From Niastella koreensis GR20-10 (lineage in GTDB: Bacteria > Bacteroidota > Bacteroidia > Chitinophagales > Chitinophagaceae), in contig NC_016609.1 of the NCBI RefSeq assembly GCF_000246855.1, positions 310,001-374,000 on the forward strand: 64,000 nt of DNA, given 5' to 3'. The notes under the pieces were generated by a model that saw nothing but the letters and a program-made list of their open reading frames with translations, was not told the DNA's origin and did not search any database. The translations under genes and the position numbers were made by a program. Below, in pieces: positions 27,357 to 35,370 of this stretch; positions within the stretch are counted from its first letter, which is position 1; each line of letters starts with the position of its first letter.

Positions 27357-27563
27357 CTAGTGAGATGTTGGAAATTACATAAAACTTAAAGTTCAATAAA
27401 AAATTGCCAGTGTATCGAAAGCGCGCAGTTGCTATAGCAAAAACGTACAGGTTGGCTGGCTTGCTGATTTCGTAATGCGCTATATATCAATTGTATACTA
27501 GTCAGGCACACGGTTGGTAGTTCGGGTTGAGGGTGTTGGCTTTAATATCGAAAATAGATAATC
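27357..27563. other. Gene-free spacer upstream of the permease
   Basis: No gene or clear hairpin is visible. It should hold the promoter of the permease gene. No LytTR-type direct repeat was found by eye. Confidence 0.3.
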
Positions 27564-29960
27564 ATGCTCAAAAACTATCTCACCATTGCCTGGCGCAATC
27601 TGCTAAAAAACAAACTGTTTTCCTCCATCAATATTGTCGGTCTCGCGCTCGGCATGGCCATCGCCTTGCTGATTGGCCTGTGGATAGCAGACGAACTTCA
27701 GTTCGATCATTATTACCAGCACCATGATAGGCTGGCGCGGGCGGCTGTGACCCCCTATATGAATAAAGACACTATTTATACCAACCTGACCATACAGATG
27801 CCCCTGGGCAACGAGCTTCGTACGAATTATGGTAAGGACCTGAAATATGTATCTCTTGTTGCAGACGGGGGATCTCATATACTGGCAGCGGGTGATAAGA
27901 AAATGTCGGGCATAGCCATCTATGCAGAGAAAGATTTTCCGGAGATGTTTACACTCGATATGGTCAGGGGCAGCCGGGACGTGCTGAAAGATCCCACTAC
28001 CTGTATGATCTCACAATCCAAGGCACTGGCGATCTTCGGGCATGCCGACCCGATGAACAAGATCATCCTTATCGATAATGAGATTGAACTAAAAGTGGGC
28101 GCTGTGTATAGCGACCTGCCTGAGAATACTACTTTCTACGAGACTGCCTGTATCATGCCTTGGGAGAACAAGGCAAACTGGTGGAACTCGAAGGACCCGC
28201 AAGGCAACTGGTATAACCATAACGGAGCATTATATGTTCAGGTGAAAGACAATGTCAGTATGGAACAGGCAGCCGCCTCTGTAAAGGAGGCTCCTACCAG
28301 CCATATAAAGGGGTATACGGAAAACGCTACCTTGTTCCCACTGGACAAGCTCCATTTATACAACGAGTTTACCAACGGAAAAATGTCCGGCGGTCGTATC
28401 CAAACCGTTTGGCTGTTTGGCATCATCGGGATTTTCGTGCTGCTGCTCGCCTGTATTAACTTCATGAACCTGAGCACGGCCAGGAGCGAGCGGCGGGCAA
28501 AGGAAGTCGGAGTACGCAAGGCCATTGGCTCTCTGCGTACACAACTGATCGGACAATTCATCAGCGAATCTCTCGCTGTATCGTTTTTATCCCTGATGCT
28601 GGCGCTCTTCCTGGTGCTGATCTCCCTTCCCTTTTTTAATGGGCTGGCAGAGAAACACATGTCCCTGCCCTGGGGTGATGTTCGTTTTTGGGTACTGCTG
28701 CTTACGTTCACGTTCCTGACCGGCCTGATCGCCGGCAGCTATCCGGCCTTTTATTTATCGGCTTTCAAGCCGATAAAAGTGTTGAAGGGTACCTTCCGGG
28801 TGGGGCGTTTGGCCGCGATTCCGCGAAAGGTGCTGGTGGTGGTACAGTTCACGGTGTCGGTTACGCTCATTATCGGGACGATCATCGTTTTCCGACAGAT
28901 AAAATACGCGAAGGACAGACCTGTCGGCTATAACCGGGAAGGTCTTATCGCCGTTAATATGAATACGAACGATCTGCATAAACACGACGAGGTCATCCGG
29001 GCTGCGCTTTTGCAATCCGGCGCCATCACGGATATGGGAGAAACCAATAGCCTCCCTACCGAAATATCTTCCGGTAATGGTGGGTTTTACTGGAAGGGGG
29101 TGGAGCCCGACAATTCCTATAATTTCGGGACACTCAGTGTGAATTACGATTATGGACATACGGTGGGCTGGCAGGTAGTGGAAGGGCGTGATTTTTCCAG
29201 GAATTTTCCGGGTGATACTGCGTCTGTCATGGGCGGGTTGATCGTGAATGAATCTGCGGTGAAGCAAATGGGACTAAAACATCCTGTAGGGGAGATCGTC
29301 AACTATAAAGGAACCATCTTTGCCAATGTCCCTCACGTTATAGTAGGGGTAGTAAAAGATATGGTAATGGAATCGCCCTATGATAAACCGGCCCCGGTGA
29401 TGTTCTTTTGCGGTGGGTATACGGGCAGTATGGTGATCCGGGTCAATCCGACAATGCCGATGCGGGAAGCATTAGCCAAAATGGAGCCCATATTCAAGAA
29501 ATATAATCCGGGCAGCCCCTTCGATTTCAAATTCATCGATGACATCTATGCGAAGAAGTTTGCCGCTGAAGAGCGCATTGGCCACCTGGCGGCTTTCTTT
29601 GCCGTGCTGGCCGTTTTTATCTCCTGTTTGGGATTGTTTGGCCTGGCTTCTTTCATGGCTGAGCAGCGTGTCAAGGAGATTGGGGTTAGGAAGGTGCTGG
29701 GTGCAACGGTGTTCAATCTCTGGAAGCTGCTGTCGAAGGATTTCGTGGTGCTGGTCATACTCTCCTGCTGTATCTCCATTCCCATTGCCTGGTATTTTCT
29801 GCATGCGTGGCTGGCGAAATACAATTACCGTACGTCGCTCTCCTGGTGGGTATTTATGGCAACAGGCGTTGGCGCATTGTTAATAACGTTACTAACAGTA
29901 AGTTTTCAAAGTATAAAAGCAGCGATCGCAAATCCTGTAAAAAGTTTGAGAACTGAATAG
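27564..29960 (+). CDS. FtsX/MacB-type ABC transporter permease
   Basis: A 798-residue permease with one N-terminal membrane helix (INIVGLALGMAIALLIGLWI), a MacB_PCD periplasmic domain, an FtsX domain with three helices (about residues 280-410), a second periplasmic domain and a C-terminal FtsX domain with four helices ending in KAAIANPVKSLRTE. This two-FtsX layout is common in Bacteroidota and lacks a fused ATPase; no ATPase gene is adjacent. Such permeases transmit ATPase motion to the periplasm (export of peptides or lipids) rather than form a channel. It follows a LytS/LytTR pair, which may control it. A terminator follows. Confidence 0.9.
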   Translation: MLKNYLTIAWRNLLKNKLFSSINIVGLALGMAIALLIGLWIADELQFDHYYQHHDRLARAAVTPYMNKDTIYTNLTIQMPLGNELRTNYGKDLKYVSLVADGGSHILAAGDKKMSGIAIYAEKDFPEMFTLDMVRGSRDVLKDPTTCMISQSKALAIFGHADPMNKIILIDNEIELKVGAVYSDLPENTTFYETACIMPWENKANWWNSKDPQGNWYNHNGALYVQVKDNVSMEQAAASVKEAPTSHIKGYTENATLFPLDKLHLYNEFTNGKMSGGRIQTVWLFGIIGIFVLLLACINFMNLSTARSERRAKEVGVRKAIGSLRTQLIGQFISESLAVSFLSLMLALFLVLISLPFFNGLAEKHMSLPWGDVRFWVLLLTFTFLTGLIAGSYPAFYLSAFKPIKVLKGTFRVGRLAAIPRKVLVVVQFTVSVTLIIGTIIVFRQIKYAKDRPVGYNREGLIAVNMNTNDLHKHDEVIRAALLQSGAITDMGETNSLPTEISSGNGGFYWKGVEPDNSYNFGTLSVNYDYGHTVGWQVVEGRDFSRNFPGDTASVMGGLIVNESAVKQMGLKHPVGEIVNYKGTIFANVPHVIVGVVKDMVMESPYDKPAPVMFFCGGYTGSMVIRVNPTMPMREALAKMEPIFKKYNPGSPFDFKFIDDIYAKKFAAEERIGHLAAFFAVLAVFISCLGLFGLASFMAEQRVKEIGVRKVLGATVFNLWKLLSKDFVVLVILSCCISIPIAWYFLHAWLAKYNYRTSLSWWVFMATGVGALLITLLTVSFQSIKAAIANPVKSLRTE

Positions 29961-29983
29961 CATCCTGACGGGAATATAAACGC

Positions 29984-30020
29984 AAAATGCTCATGGGCTT
30001 TTATCCTATGAGCATTTTTT
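29984..30020 (+). terminator. Terminator after the permease
   Basis: AAAATGCTCAT (29984-29994) pairs with ATGAGCATTTT (30008-30018), with an extra GG/CC step inside, followed by TT. Confidence 0.85.
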
Positions 30021-30060
30021 GTTGGTGGAACTGCGTACGTAGAGGGGATCGGAAGTACTG

Positions 30061-30354
30061 TCCGCCAGCTGACATTTTTGACCAACATATTGCAAACAAT
30101 GCGGCATTTTGATCAAACTTTTCGGCACATCTCATTAACTTTGTGGCATATCTCATTAAAGATTCCGCATTCAGGAGTAACTATGCCGCATTTCGAACCA
30201 ACATTTGAGTAACCTGACTTAACATTTGAGTAACCTGGATAAACTTTGGAGTAACCTGTATAAACATTGGAGCAACCTGGTATAACAATTGGACAACCCT
30301 ACACAAGATTGACTGATACCTGCATAACTTTGGAGCATAAGTTGCTTATTTACC
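30061..30354. repeat. 21-bp-phase array B (14 diverged units)
   Basis: Motifs recur in exact 21-bp steps but drift along the array: GGCAT-type cores at 30103, 30124, 30145, 30166 and 30187, then AACCTG (preceded by GAGT or GAGC) at 30211, 30232, 30253 and 30274, a variant at 30295, and related text to 30354. ATCTCATTAA is repeated exactly 21 bp apart at 30128 and 30149. In one frame the units read as degenerate heptapeptides (for example LSNLDKL, WSNLYKH) interrupted by TAA and TGA. The array fills the space between two convergent genes. Confidence 0.75.
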
Positions 30355-30661
30355 ATGAAGAGTCCTAAAGATATATGCATAAGTTAAGAAGATATGGACT
30401 AATCTAACGAACTAATGATCCAATGTTGGTACTGGAAGATCTTTTTATAAGAATTGGCAGGATATAATTGGTGTTTCATTAACTATAATGAGTAAGGGTT
30501 GACACATTGTTAGTAAAGGCCATTGCATAAATGAACGAGGATGAATTAAAGTTTAGTAAAAATATTGCATAAGGTAAGAGTAGGTGAGCACATAACATTA
30601 GCAATAGGCGTAAAGATGCCAAACTTCCACTACGAGATAGAATTACCATAGAGCCGGACAG
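30355..30661. other. AT-rich spacer, possible decayed extension of array B
   Basis: No gene is seen. TTGCATAA occurs at 30523 and 30565 (42 bp apart) and TTAGTAAA at 30510 and 30553 (43 bp apart), which hints that the 21-bp rhythm continues in decayed form. Elsewhere the phase is not convincing. Confidence 0.35.
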
Positions 30662-31492
30662 CTATTCTATATATGATAGCCCTATAGTGCTGCCCGGGTA
30701 ATAAAAAACAGGTTCAATTACACCCTGGGATTTGTAGGAATTTATGTTCGTCGATTGTGGGATTATTTTACCGAATAAATTAGCTATAGACGTATCGGCT
30801 GCATCACGCCCCATGGAAATTTTTACAAAGCCATTGAGTGGCGCCAGTTTCGTTGCGTCGAAAATGATCCAGTGACCGGATAACCAGGCTTCAAAACAGG
30901 CATGAAAATCAGCCGGTTCCAGATTATAGGCATAAACCGAACAATAACGTGCAGGAATATCTAATGCCCGGCATAATGCAATTCCTAAATGGGCAAAATC
31001 CCTGCAAACGCCAGCTTGTTCTGTAATTGTATCATAAGCAGAAGTACCGCTGGTGGTTGAACCACTCAGGTATTCAACATTCGTATATATCCATTCGGTA
31101 ATGCTAATTACTTTCTCGAATTCATTTTCAATATGTCCAAATAAGTGCATGGTGAATCTTAACAATTTATCCGACTGGCAATACCTGCTTGGATTGAGGT
31201 ATAATAATACAGATGGATCCATTTGCGAGATCGATGATGGCCCAAGATTAGAAAAATCTACATAATTAAACTCATTGAGTGCAGTGGCATTATATGAAAT
31301 CCTGATTTCTCCAGGTTCTGAAACGGGCAGCATTAATAGCCTGTTCATATCCGAAAAATAATCTACGTAATTAATTGTACGGGGATCAATGAGTAATGTT
31401 TCCTTTATCACTTTTAAAGGCCGTATATTCAATACCAGCGTACCAGCTTCTTCTGCATTGTAAACAAGATCTGCGCTCACATTAAATTCCAT
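30662..31492 (-). CDS. Transglutaminase-like cysteine peptidase-fold protein
   Basis: A 276-residue cytoplasmic protein: an N-terminal beta domain (about 1-100, the Bact_transglu_N-type fold, with NISYNATALNEF-like strands) and a transglutaminase core with the complete triad Cys163 (GVCRDFAH), His197 (DFHACFEAW) and Asp212 (IIFDATK). Bacterial relatives are peptidases or protein-modifying enzymes; the substrate is unknown. The gene is isolated between two 21-bp arrays and looks AT-richer than the neighbouring genes. Confidence 0.88.
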   Translation of the reverse strand: MEFNVSADLVYNAEEAGTLVLNIRPLKVIKETLLIDPRTINYVDYFSDMNRLLMLPVSEPGEIRISYNATALNEFNYVDFSNLGPSSISQMDPSVLLYLNPSRYCQSDKLLRFTMHLFGHIENEFEKVISITEWIYTNVEYLSGSTTSGTSAYDTITEQAGVCRDFAHLGIALCRALDIPARYCSVYAYNLEPADFHACFEAWLSGHWIIFDATKLAPLNGFVKISMGRDAADTSIANLFGKIIPQSTNINSYKSQGVIEPVFYYPGSTIGLSYIE

Positions 31493-31631
31493 GCATCAAT
31501 ATAATTGAATTTGTGGAGAAATCGGATCAGATTGAAAAATTGGGGGATTTAGAAGAGCCTTCCCACGCCGGATATGCAGGCCAAAGGCTTCACTCTCTGT
31601 TCTCAGTACCCCACTATATTCGCAGCCTGAT
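31493..31631. other. Spacer upstream of the transglutaminase-like gene
   Basis: No gene is seen; it should contain the leftward promoter of the transglutaminase-like gene. Confidence 0.3.
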
Positions 31632-32010
31632 ATAAGTCATCAATATTTCTAAATAAGTCATCAATTTCGAACTTTGATGCGTAAGTAGCGAACTTTGACG
31701 CGTAAGTAACCACCTTTTACTGTAGATCTTAAACTTTTGCGCCAATGTTTAAAAGTATAGGCTCCAGGTCCGCTACTTGTGCTCTGAAGTTGTGCAAATA
31801 GCCTCAAATTCGCAACAAATGCCATAATGTTCAGCATTAATGAGTCATAGTCAGTTGGAAATGCGGTATAATAAGCAACTTATGTCGAAAAGTTCGCAAC
31901 AATGGCAGAAGTTCGCAACTTTTGCCCGAACGTTTACAATAAGATTAGAAAAATCAGTCATTCTATGGGAGAAGTATGGAATTTTTGCTGAAAAGTTCGC
32001 AACAACAATA
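31632..32010. repeat. 21-bp-phase array C (about 18 units)
   Basis: ATAAGTCATCAAT recurs at 31632 and 31653, CGAACTTTGA at 31668 and 31689. A GTTCGCAAC-type core occupies 31747 (GTTTAAAAG), 31768, 31789, 31808, 31829, 31850, 31871 (ATAAGCAAC), 31892, 31911, 31932 (GTTTACAAT) and, exactly, 31995. Steps are 21 bp except two of 19 bp. From 31840 one frame stays open and gives heptads such as KSSQQWQ and KFATFAR, but earlier units contain stops. It lies between a gene start and the tRNA-derived array. Confidence 0.7.
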
Positions 32011-32056
32011 TTTGCACATACCTCTTCAAATCCCCCGATTTTTTCTCTTGATCCGC

Positions 32057-32474
32057 CTTTTCCTTGTAGCGGGATCGGGAGTTGAACCCGAGTCCGCCAG
32101 CCGGCGGATATGAATCCAACGCTTAATGCAAATAAAAAAGGCTCCACTTTCGTGAAGCCTTTTCCTTGTAGCGGGATCGGGAGTTGAACCCGAGTCCGCC
32201 AGCCGGCGGATATGAATCCAACGCTTAATGCAAATAAAAAAGGCTCCACTTTCGTGAAGCCTTTTCCTTGTAGCGGGATCGGGAGTTGAACCCGAGTCCG
32301 CCAGCCGGCGGATATGAATCCAACGCTTAATGCAAATAAAAAAGGCTCCACTTTCGTGAAGCCTTTTCCTTGTAGCGGGATCGGGAGTTGAACCCGAGTC
32401 CGCCAGCCGGCGGATATGAATCCAACGCTTAATGCAAATAAAAAAGGCTCCACTTTCGTGAAGCCTTTTCCTTG
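32057..32474 (-). repeat. Four tandem 102-bp copies of the tRNA-Met 3' half with terminator
   Basis: The unit boundary TAGCGGG appears at 32067, 32169, 32271 and 32373, and then at 32475 in the intact tRNA, a constant 102-bp step with near-identical units. Read leftward each unit has an anticodon-arm start (AGCGTTGGATTCATA), then a 16-bp palindrome TCCGCCGGCTGGCGGA in place of the natural ten bases, then the T arm and 3' acceptor strand, then a terminator hairpin. The D arm and 5' acceptor strand are absent, so the copies cannot be functional tRNAs. Confidence 0.9.
32440..32469 (-). terminator. Terminator of tRNA-Met, repeated in each 102-bp unit
   Basis: AAAGGCT-C-CAC and GTG-A-AGCCTTT form a stem with a TTTC loop; the minus strand ends in TTTTTTATTT. 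Identical copies lie 102, 204 and 306 bp to the left. Confidence 0.8.
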
Positions 32475-32548
32475 TAGCGGGATCGGGAGTTGAACCCGAG
32501 ACCTTTGGGTTATGAATCCAACGCTCTAACCACCTGAGCTATCCCGCC
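32475..32548 (-). tRNA. tRNA-Met (CAT anticodon)
   Basis: Read leftward from 32548 the 74-nt gene begins GGCGGGATAGCTCAG and forms a complete cloverleaf: 7-bp acceptor stem (GGCGGGA/TCCCGCT, one G-T pair), D arm, anticodon loop TTCATAA, T arm GGGTTCAACTCCC-like and discriminator A. The anticodon stem carries an A-C mismatch next to the loop. No CCA is encoded. Lack of initiator-type features suggests elongator Met, but the class was not tested. A -7 box lies about 98 nt upstream and a terminator follows. Confidence 0.93.
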
Positions 32549-32556
32549 AATTATGA

Positions 32557-32601
32557 GTTGAACCCGAGTCCACCAGCTGGCGGATATGAATCCAACGCTT
32601 T
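32557..32601 (-). repeat. Further fragment of the tRNA-derived unit upstream of the tRNA
   Basis: GTTGAACCCGAGTCCACCAG and the following GCTGGCGGATATGAATCC to CGCTT match the T-arm/palindrome/anticodon part of the 102-bp unit, with A for G in the palindrome. So the copies flank the real tRNA on both sides. Confidence 0.8.
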
Positions 32602-32645
32602 TCCCTTATTCCCGCACATTTTACCGTGCCTTGAATAATGGGGTG

Positions 32646-32653
32646 CAAAAATA
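32646..32653 (-). promoter_or_regulatory. -7 box of the tRNA-Met transcript
   Basis: The minus strand reads TATTTTTGCACCCC, matching TAnnTTTG, 98 nt before the tRNA. The same 14 bases stand upstream of the YebC gene at 51751. No TTG was found at the right distance. Confidence 0.5.
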
Positions 32654-32819
32654 GAAAAAAATCGTTTCCCGTAAAATTTTATTAAGCAGTTAGGCCACAA
32701 TTATTTAAGAAAAATGGCTTTTCAGCCGCTGAAGATGGATTTCAGACCTGAAAAGGGGAAAAAATCAGCGCCCCAATTCGAAAATACCCCCAAAAAACGC
32801 CCATCTTCGCATCCTGGTA

Positions 32820-32850
32820 AAAGGCTCGGCATAGGAGCCTTTTTTATTTT
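32820..32850 (+). terminator. Terminator/attenuator immediately upstream of the helicase gene
   Basis: AAAGGCTC (32820-32827) pairs with GAGCCTTT (32835-32842) and is followed by TTTTATTTT. It ends 17 nt before the helicase ATG, and no gene on the plus strand precedes it. It either ends a small RNA or attenuates the helicase message. Confidence 0.65.
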
Positions 32851-32867
32851 CTAAAGACTGTGTGGCT

Positions 32868-34682
32868 ATGAGTAAACAAAAATTGACTGAACAGCAATCC
32901 GCTGTCATAAAATCAATCGGCAATCTCCGTATCAATGCAGTGGCTGGCTCGGGCAAAACCACTACCATTATTGAATATGCCGCTTCCCGGCCCAAAAATG
33001 CCCGCATCCTGTACCTGGCATTTAATAAATCGGTAAAGTTGGAAGCTACCCGCAGGTTTGAAGAGTATGGCCTTACCAATACAAAGGTGGAAACAGCGCA
33101 CTCGCTGGCATACAAGCATATCGTATTCAGGTATAACTACAAAGTAAAAGCGCAAGGGTATAAGAACAGTGAGATCTGTAAGTTGCTCGATATCCGCGGC
33201 AATGAAGAAAAGCATGCAGAGTTTGTAGTGGCCAATCACATCAGTAAGTTCGTTGCTTATTTCTGCAATAGCGATAAGGCAAAAGTGCAGGACCTCAATT
33301 ATCTCGATACCATTGTGGATGCAAATGCCAAGGCATTTGTGCGCTCCTATTATAAATTCATTGAGGATGGCACCCGGCTGTTGCTGGCGAAAATGGACCG
33401 CGGTGATATTGAGATCACCCACGATTTCTACCTGAAGAAATTTCAATTATCGAACCCCGACCTGCCTTACGATTACATTCTTTTTGATGAAGCGCAGGAC
33501 GCTTCCGGCGCCATGCTCGATGTGTTCATGAAGCAAACGGCTATCAAAGTGATTGTGGGCGATACGCATCAACAGATCTACGGCTGGCGGCATGCGGTTA
33601 ACTCGCTGGACAAAGCCAACTTCAACACCTTACAATTGTCGACCAGTTTCCGGTTCACCCAGGAAATTGCCAACCTGGCAATTGAGGTGCTGGCCTGGAA
33701 AAATCATTTGTCCGAAACCCAACCGGTTGCTATTGCAGGCAAGGGCGAAGGGAAAAAGGATACCGTTAAAGCTACCATCGCCCGCACCAATCTGGGTTTG
33801 TTGTTGAATGCCATCGATTACATTACTGATAATAAAGTAAAACACATCTATTTTGAAGGGAACATCAATTCTTACACTTATGGCGATGATGGCACTTCAT
33901 TGTACGATGTATTGAATTTATACAATGGCAGTCGTGACCGCATCCGCGACCAACTGGTGGGTTCCATGAAAGACCTCGACGAACTGGAAGAGTATGTAGA
34001 GAAAACAGAAGACCACCAGCTGGCAACCATGATTGAAATTGTTCGCGAGTATGGCAATGAGGTGCATAACATTATTAAATCGTTGAAAGAATTACATACA
34101 GGTGATGAGAACAGGAACAAGGCAGAAATGATCTTTTCCACTGTGCACCGTGCAAAGGGAATGGAATATGATGTAGTGCACCTGGTAAACGATTTTCTGT
34201 CTGAGGGGAAATTGAAAGACCTGAAAGAAAAGCATAAAAGCGACAAGACCGCCTCTTTCGACACGGCCCGCCTGAGCGAGGAGATCAACCTGCTCTATGT
34301 AGCCATCACCCGCACGCGCAACAAATTATTTATCCCGGAGACGCTGTTGCCAAAGGAATTTCCTGCTTCTGCCCGGATAATCAAAGTAAAACCCAGGGGA
34401 ACGGAGATTAATTATAATGCTGTTGAAAAAACAGTGTTAAAACCGGTTACTGCTAAAAAGAAACTGGTTACCACCGCGCCCAAAGAAAGAGCATACAATG
34501 TTTTAAAAAAGGATACTTCCAGGATAACCCGCAAAACCTGGACACCCGAACTGGATCATGAACTGAAAATCCATTATGATAATGGTACGTCCCTTGGGAA
34601 AATTGCTGTTCATTTCGGGACAACCAGGGGAGACATTATTTCCCGCCTCAGGAAATTAAACCACTATTTTGAAGATGAATAA
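32868..34682 (+). CDS. UvrD-like superfamily 1 helicase with C-terminal HTH
   Basis: The start ATG 32868 was preferred to GTG 32862. The 604-residue product has SF1A helicase motifs: Walker A AGSGKTTT (residues 26-33), motif Ia LYLAFNKS, Walker B ILFDEAQDAS, motif III GDTHQQIYGWR, motif IV SFRFTQ, motif V STVHRAKGMEYD and motif VI LLYVAITRTRNKL. It resembles the short FBH1/UvrD-like group rather than full-length UvrD or Rep. The last 55 residues (RKTWTPELDHELKIHYDNG to DIISRLRKL) form a Myb/SANT-like helix-turn-helix, probably a DNA-docking tail. It is a likely recombination or replication-restart helicase. Confidence 0.9.
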   Translation: MSKQKLTEQQSAVIKSIGNLRINAVAGSGKTTTIIEYAASRPKNARILYLAFNKSVKLEATRRFEEYGLTNTKVETAHSLAYKHIVFRYNYKVKAQGYKNSEICKLLDIRGNEEKHAEFVVANHISKFVAYFCNSDKAKVQDLNYLDTIVDANAKAFVRSYYKFIEDGTRLLLAKMDRGDIEITHDFYLKKFQLSNPDLPYDYILFDEAQDASGAMLDVFMKQTAIKVIVGDTHQQIYGWRHAVNSLDKANFNTLQLSTSFRFTQEIANLAIEVLAWKNHLSETQPVAIAGKGEGKKDTVKATIARTNLGLLLNAIDYITDNKVKHIYFEGNINSYTYGDDGTSLYDVLNLYNGSRDRIRDQLVGSMKDLDELEEYVEKTEDHQLATMIEIVREYGNEVHNIIKSLKELHTGDENRNKAEMIFSTVHRAKGMEYDVVHLVNDFLSEGKLKDLKEKHKSDKTASFDTARLSEEINLLYVAITRTRNKLFIPETLLPKEFPASARIIKVKPRGTEINYNAVEKTVLKPVTAKKKLVTTAPKERAYNVLKKDTSRITRKTWTPELDHELKIHYDNGTSLGKIAVHFGTTRGDIISRLRKLNHYFEDE

Positions 34683-34726
34683 TAATCAACGGGTTATAAT
34701 CTGTTTTTAAAAAAGAAAGGAAAATA

Positions 34727-34758
34727 TTTGGTGAATTATACCAATCGGTATATTTTTG
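34727..34758 (+). promoter_or_regulatory. tetR promoter with overlapping operator
   Basis: TTTG (34727-34730), a 20-bp gap and TATTTTTG (34751-34758) match Bacteroidota -33/-7 geometry. The dyad TATACC-AATC-GGTATA (34737-34752) lies between them and touches the -7 box. The same dyad occurs before the SDR gene at 35371. Confidence 0.75.
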
Positions 34759-34765
34759 TGTCGTT

Positions 34766-35350
34766 ATGACAAAAGCAGAACGTACAAGACATTTTATAGT
34801 AGAGAAGGCGGCGCCCATCATCAATAAAAAGGGAATGGCTGGCACCTCTATCAATGATATTGTTGAGGCTACAAGTCTTACAAAGGGTAGTGTGTATGGG
34901 AACTTTGAAAGTAAAGACGAGATCTGCCTGGAAGCTTTTGACTACCTGGTAAAAAGGGTAGGCGCTGATATGAGCCAGGCTATGTCGCGTGCAACCAACA
35001 ACCGCGGGAAGCTGGAAGCCATTTTTGGTTATTATTTGAATAACGTAACGGCAGACAATTATGGTTGCCCGCTTTTGAATTTTGGAACGGAAGCAGACGA
35101 TACCAATCCTGCGGTGAAAATAAAAGTAAACAAAGCTATTCTGCATACACAAGGCACATTTGCAAAAATAATCCGTGCAGGAATAGAAGCCGGGGAGTTT
35201 AAAGAGACGTTAGATGCTGATGCATTCGCTATAAAAGCCTTCGCCATGATCGAAGGTGGCATGTGGATCTCCCGTGTGCAGGGATCGCCTAAGCAAATGC
35301 AGCTGATCATCGACTTGTTAAGACAGGAAATTAATGACTATTGCCAATAG
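34766..35350 (+). CDS. TetR family transcriptional repressor
   Basis: A 194-residue protein: N-terminal TetR HTH (residues 1-55) with KGMAGTSINDIVEATSLTKGSVYGNFESKDEI as its core in two parts, and a C-terminal ligand domain of the TetR_C type. The start lies 8 nt after a -7 box, so the mRNA leader is very short or absent. The promoter carries a 16-bp dyad that recurs upstream of the adjacent SDR gene, so TetR probably represses itself and that gene. Confidence 0.92.
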   Translation: MTKAERTRHFIVEKAAPIINKKGMAGTSINDIVEATSLTKGSVYGNFESKDEICLEAFDYLVKRVGADMSQAMSRATNNRGKLEAIFGYYLNNVTADNYGCPLLNFGTEADDTNPAVKIKVNKAILHTQGTFAKIIRAGIEAGEFKETLDADAFAIKAFAMIEGGMWISRVQGSPKQMQLIIDLLRQEINDYCQ

Positions 35351-35370
35351 TCCTTTTTTTTGACCATAAA

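Noticed and set aside
31851..32453. 200-codon leftward reading frame with four identical 34-residue repeats
   Set aside because: It arises because the 102-bp tRNA-derived unit is a multiple of three and lacks stops in this frame. It runs through tRNA T arms and terminators and has no protein-family character.
32057..32601. CRISPR array
   Set aside because: Units are 102 bp, contiguous, nearly identical and tRNA-derived, with no variable spacers. No cas genes are present.
29961..32867. Genomic island inserted at tRNA-Met
   Set aside because: There is no integrase, relaxase or phage gene in or near this gene-poor stretch. Only the repeated tRNA 3' halves hint at past integration.
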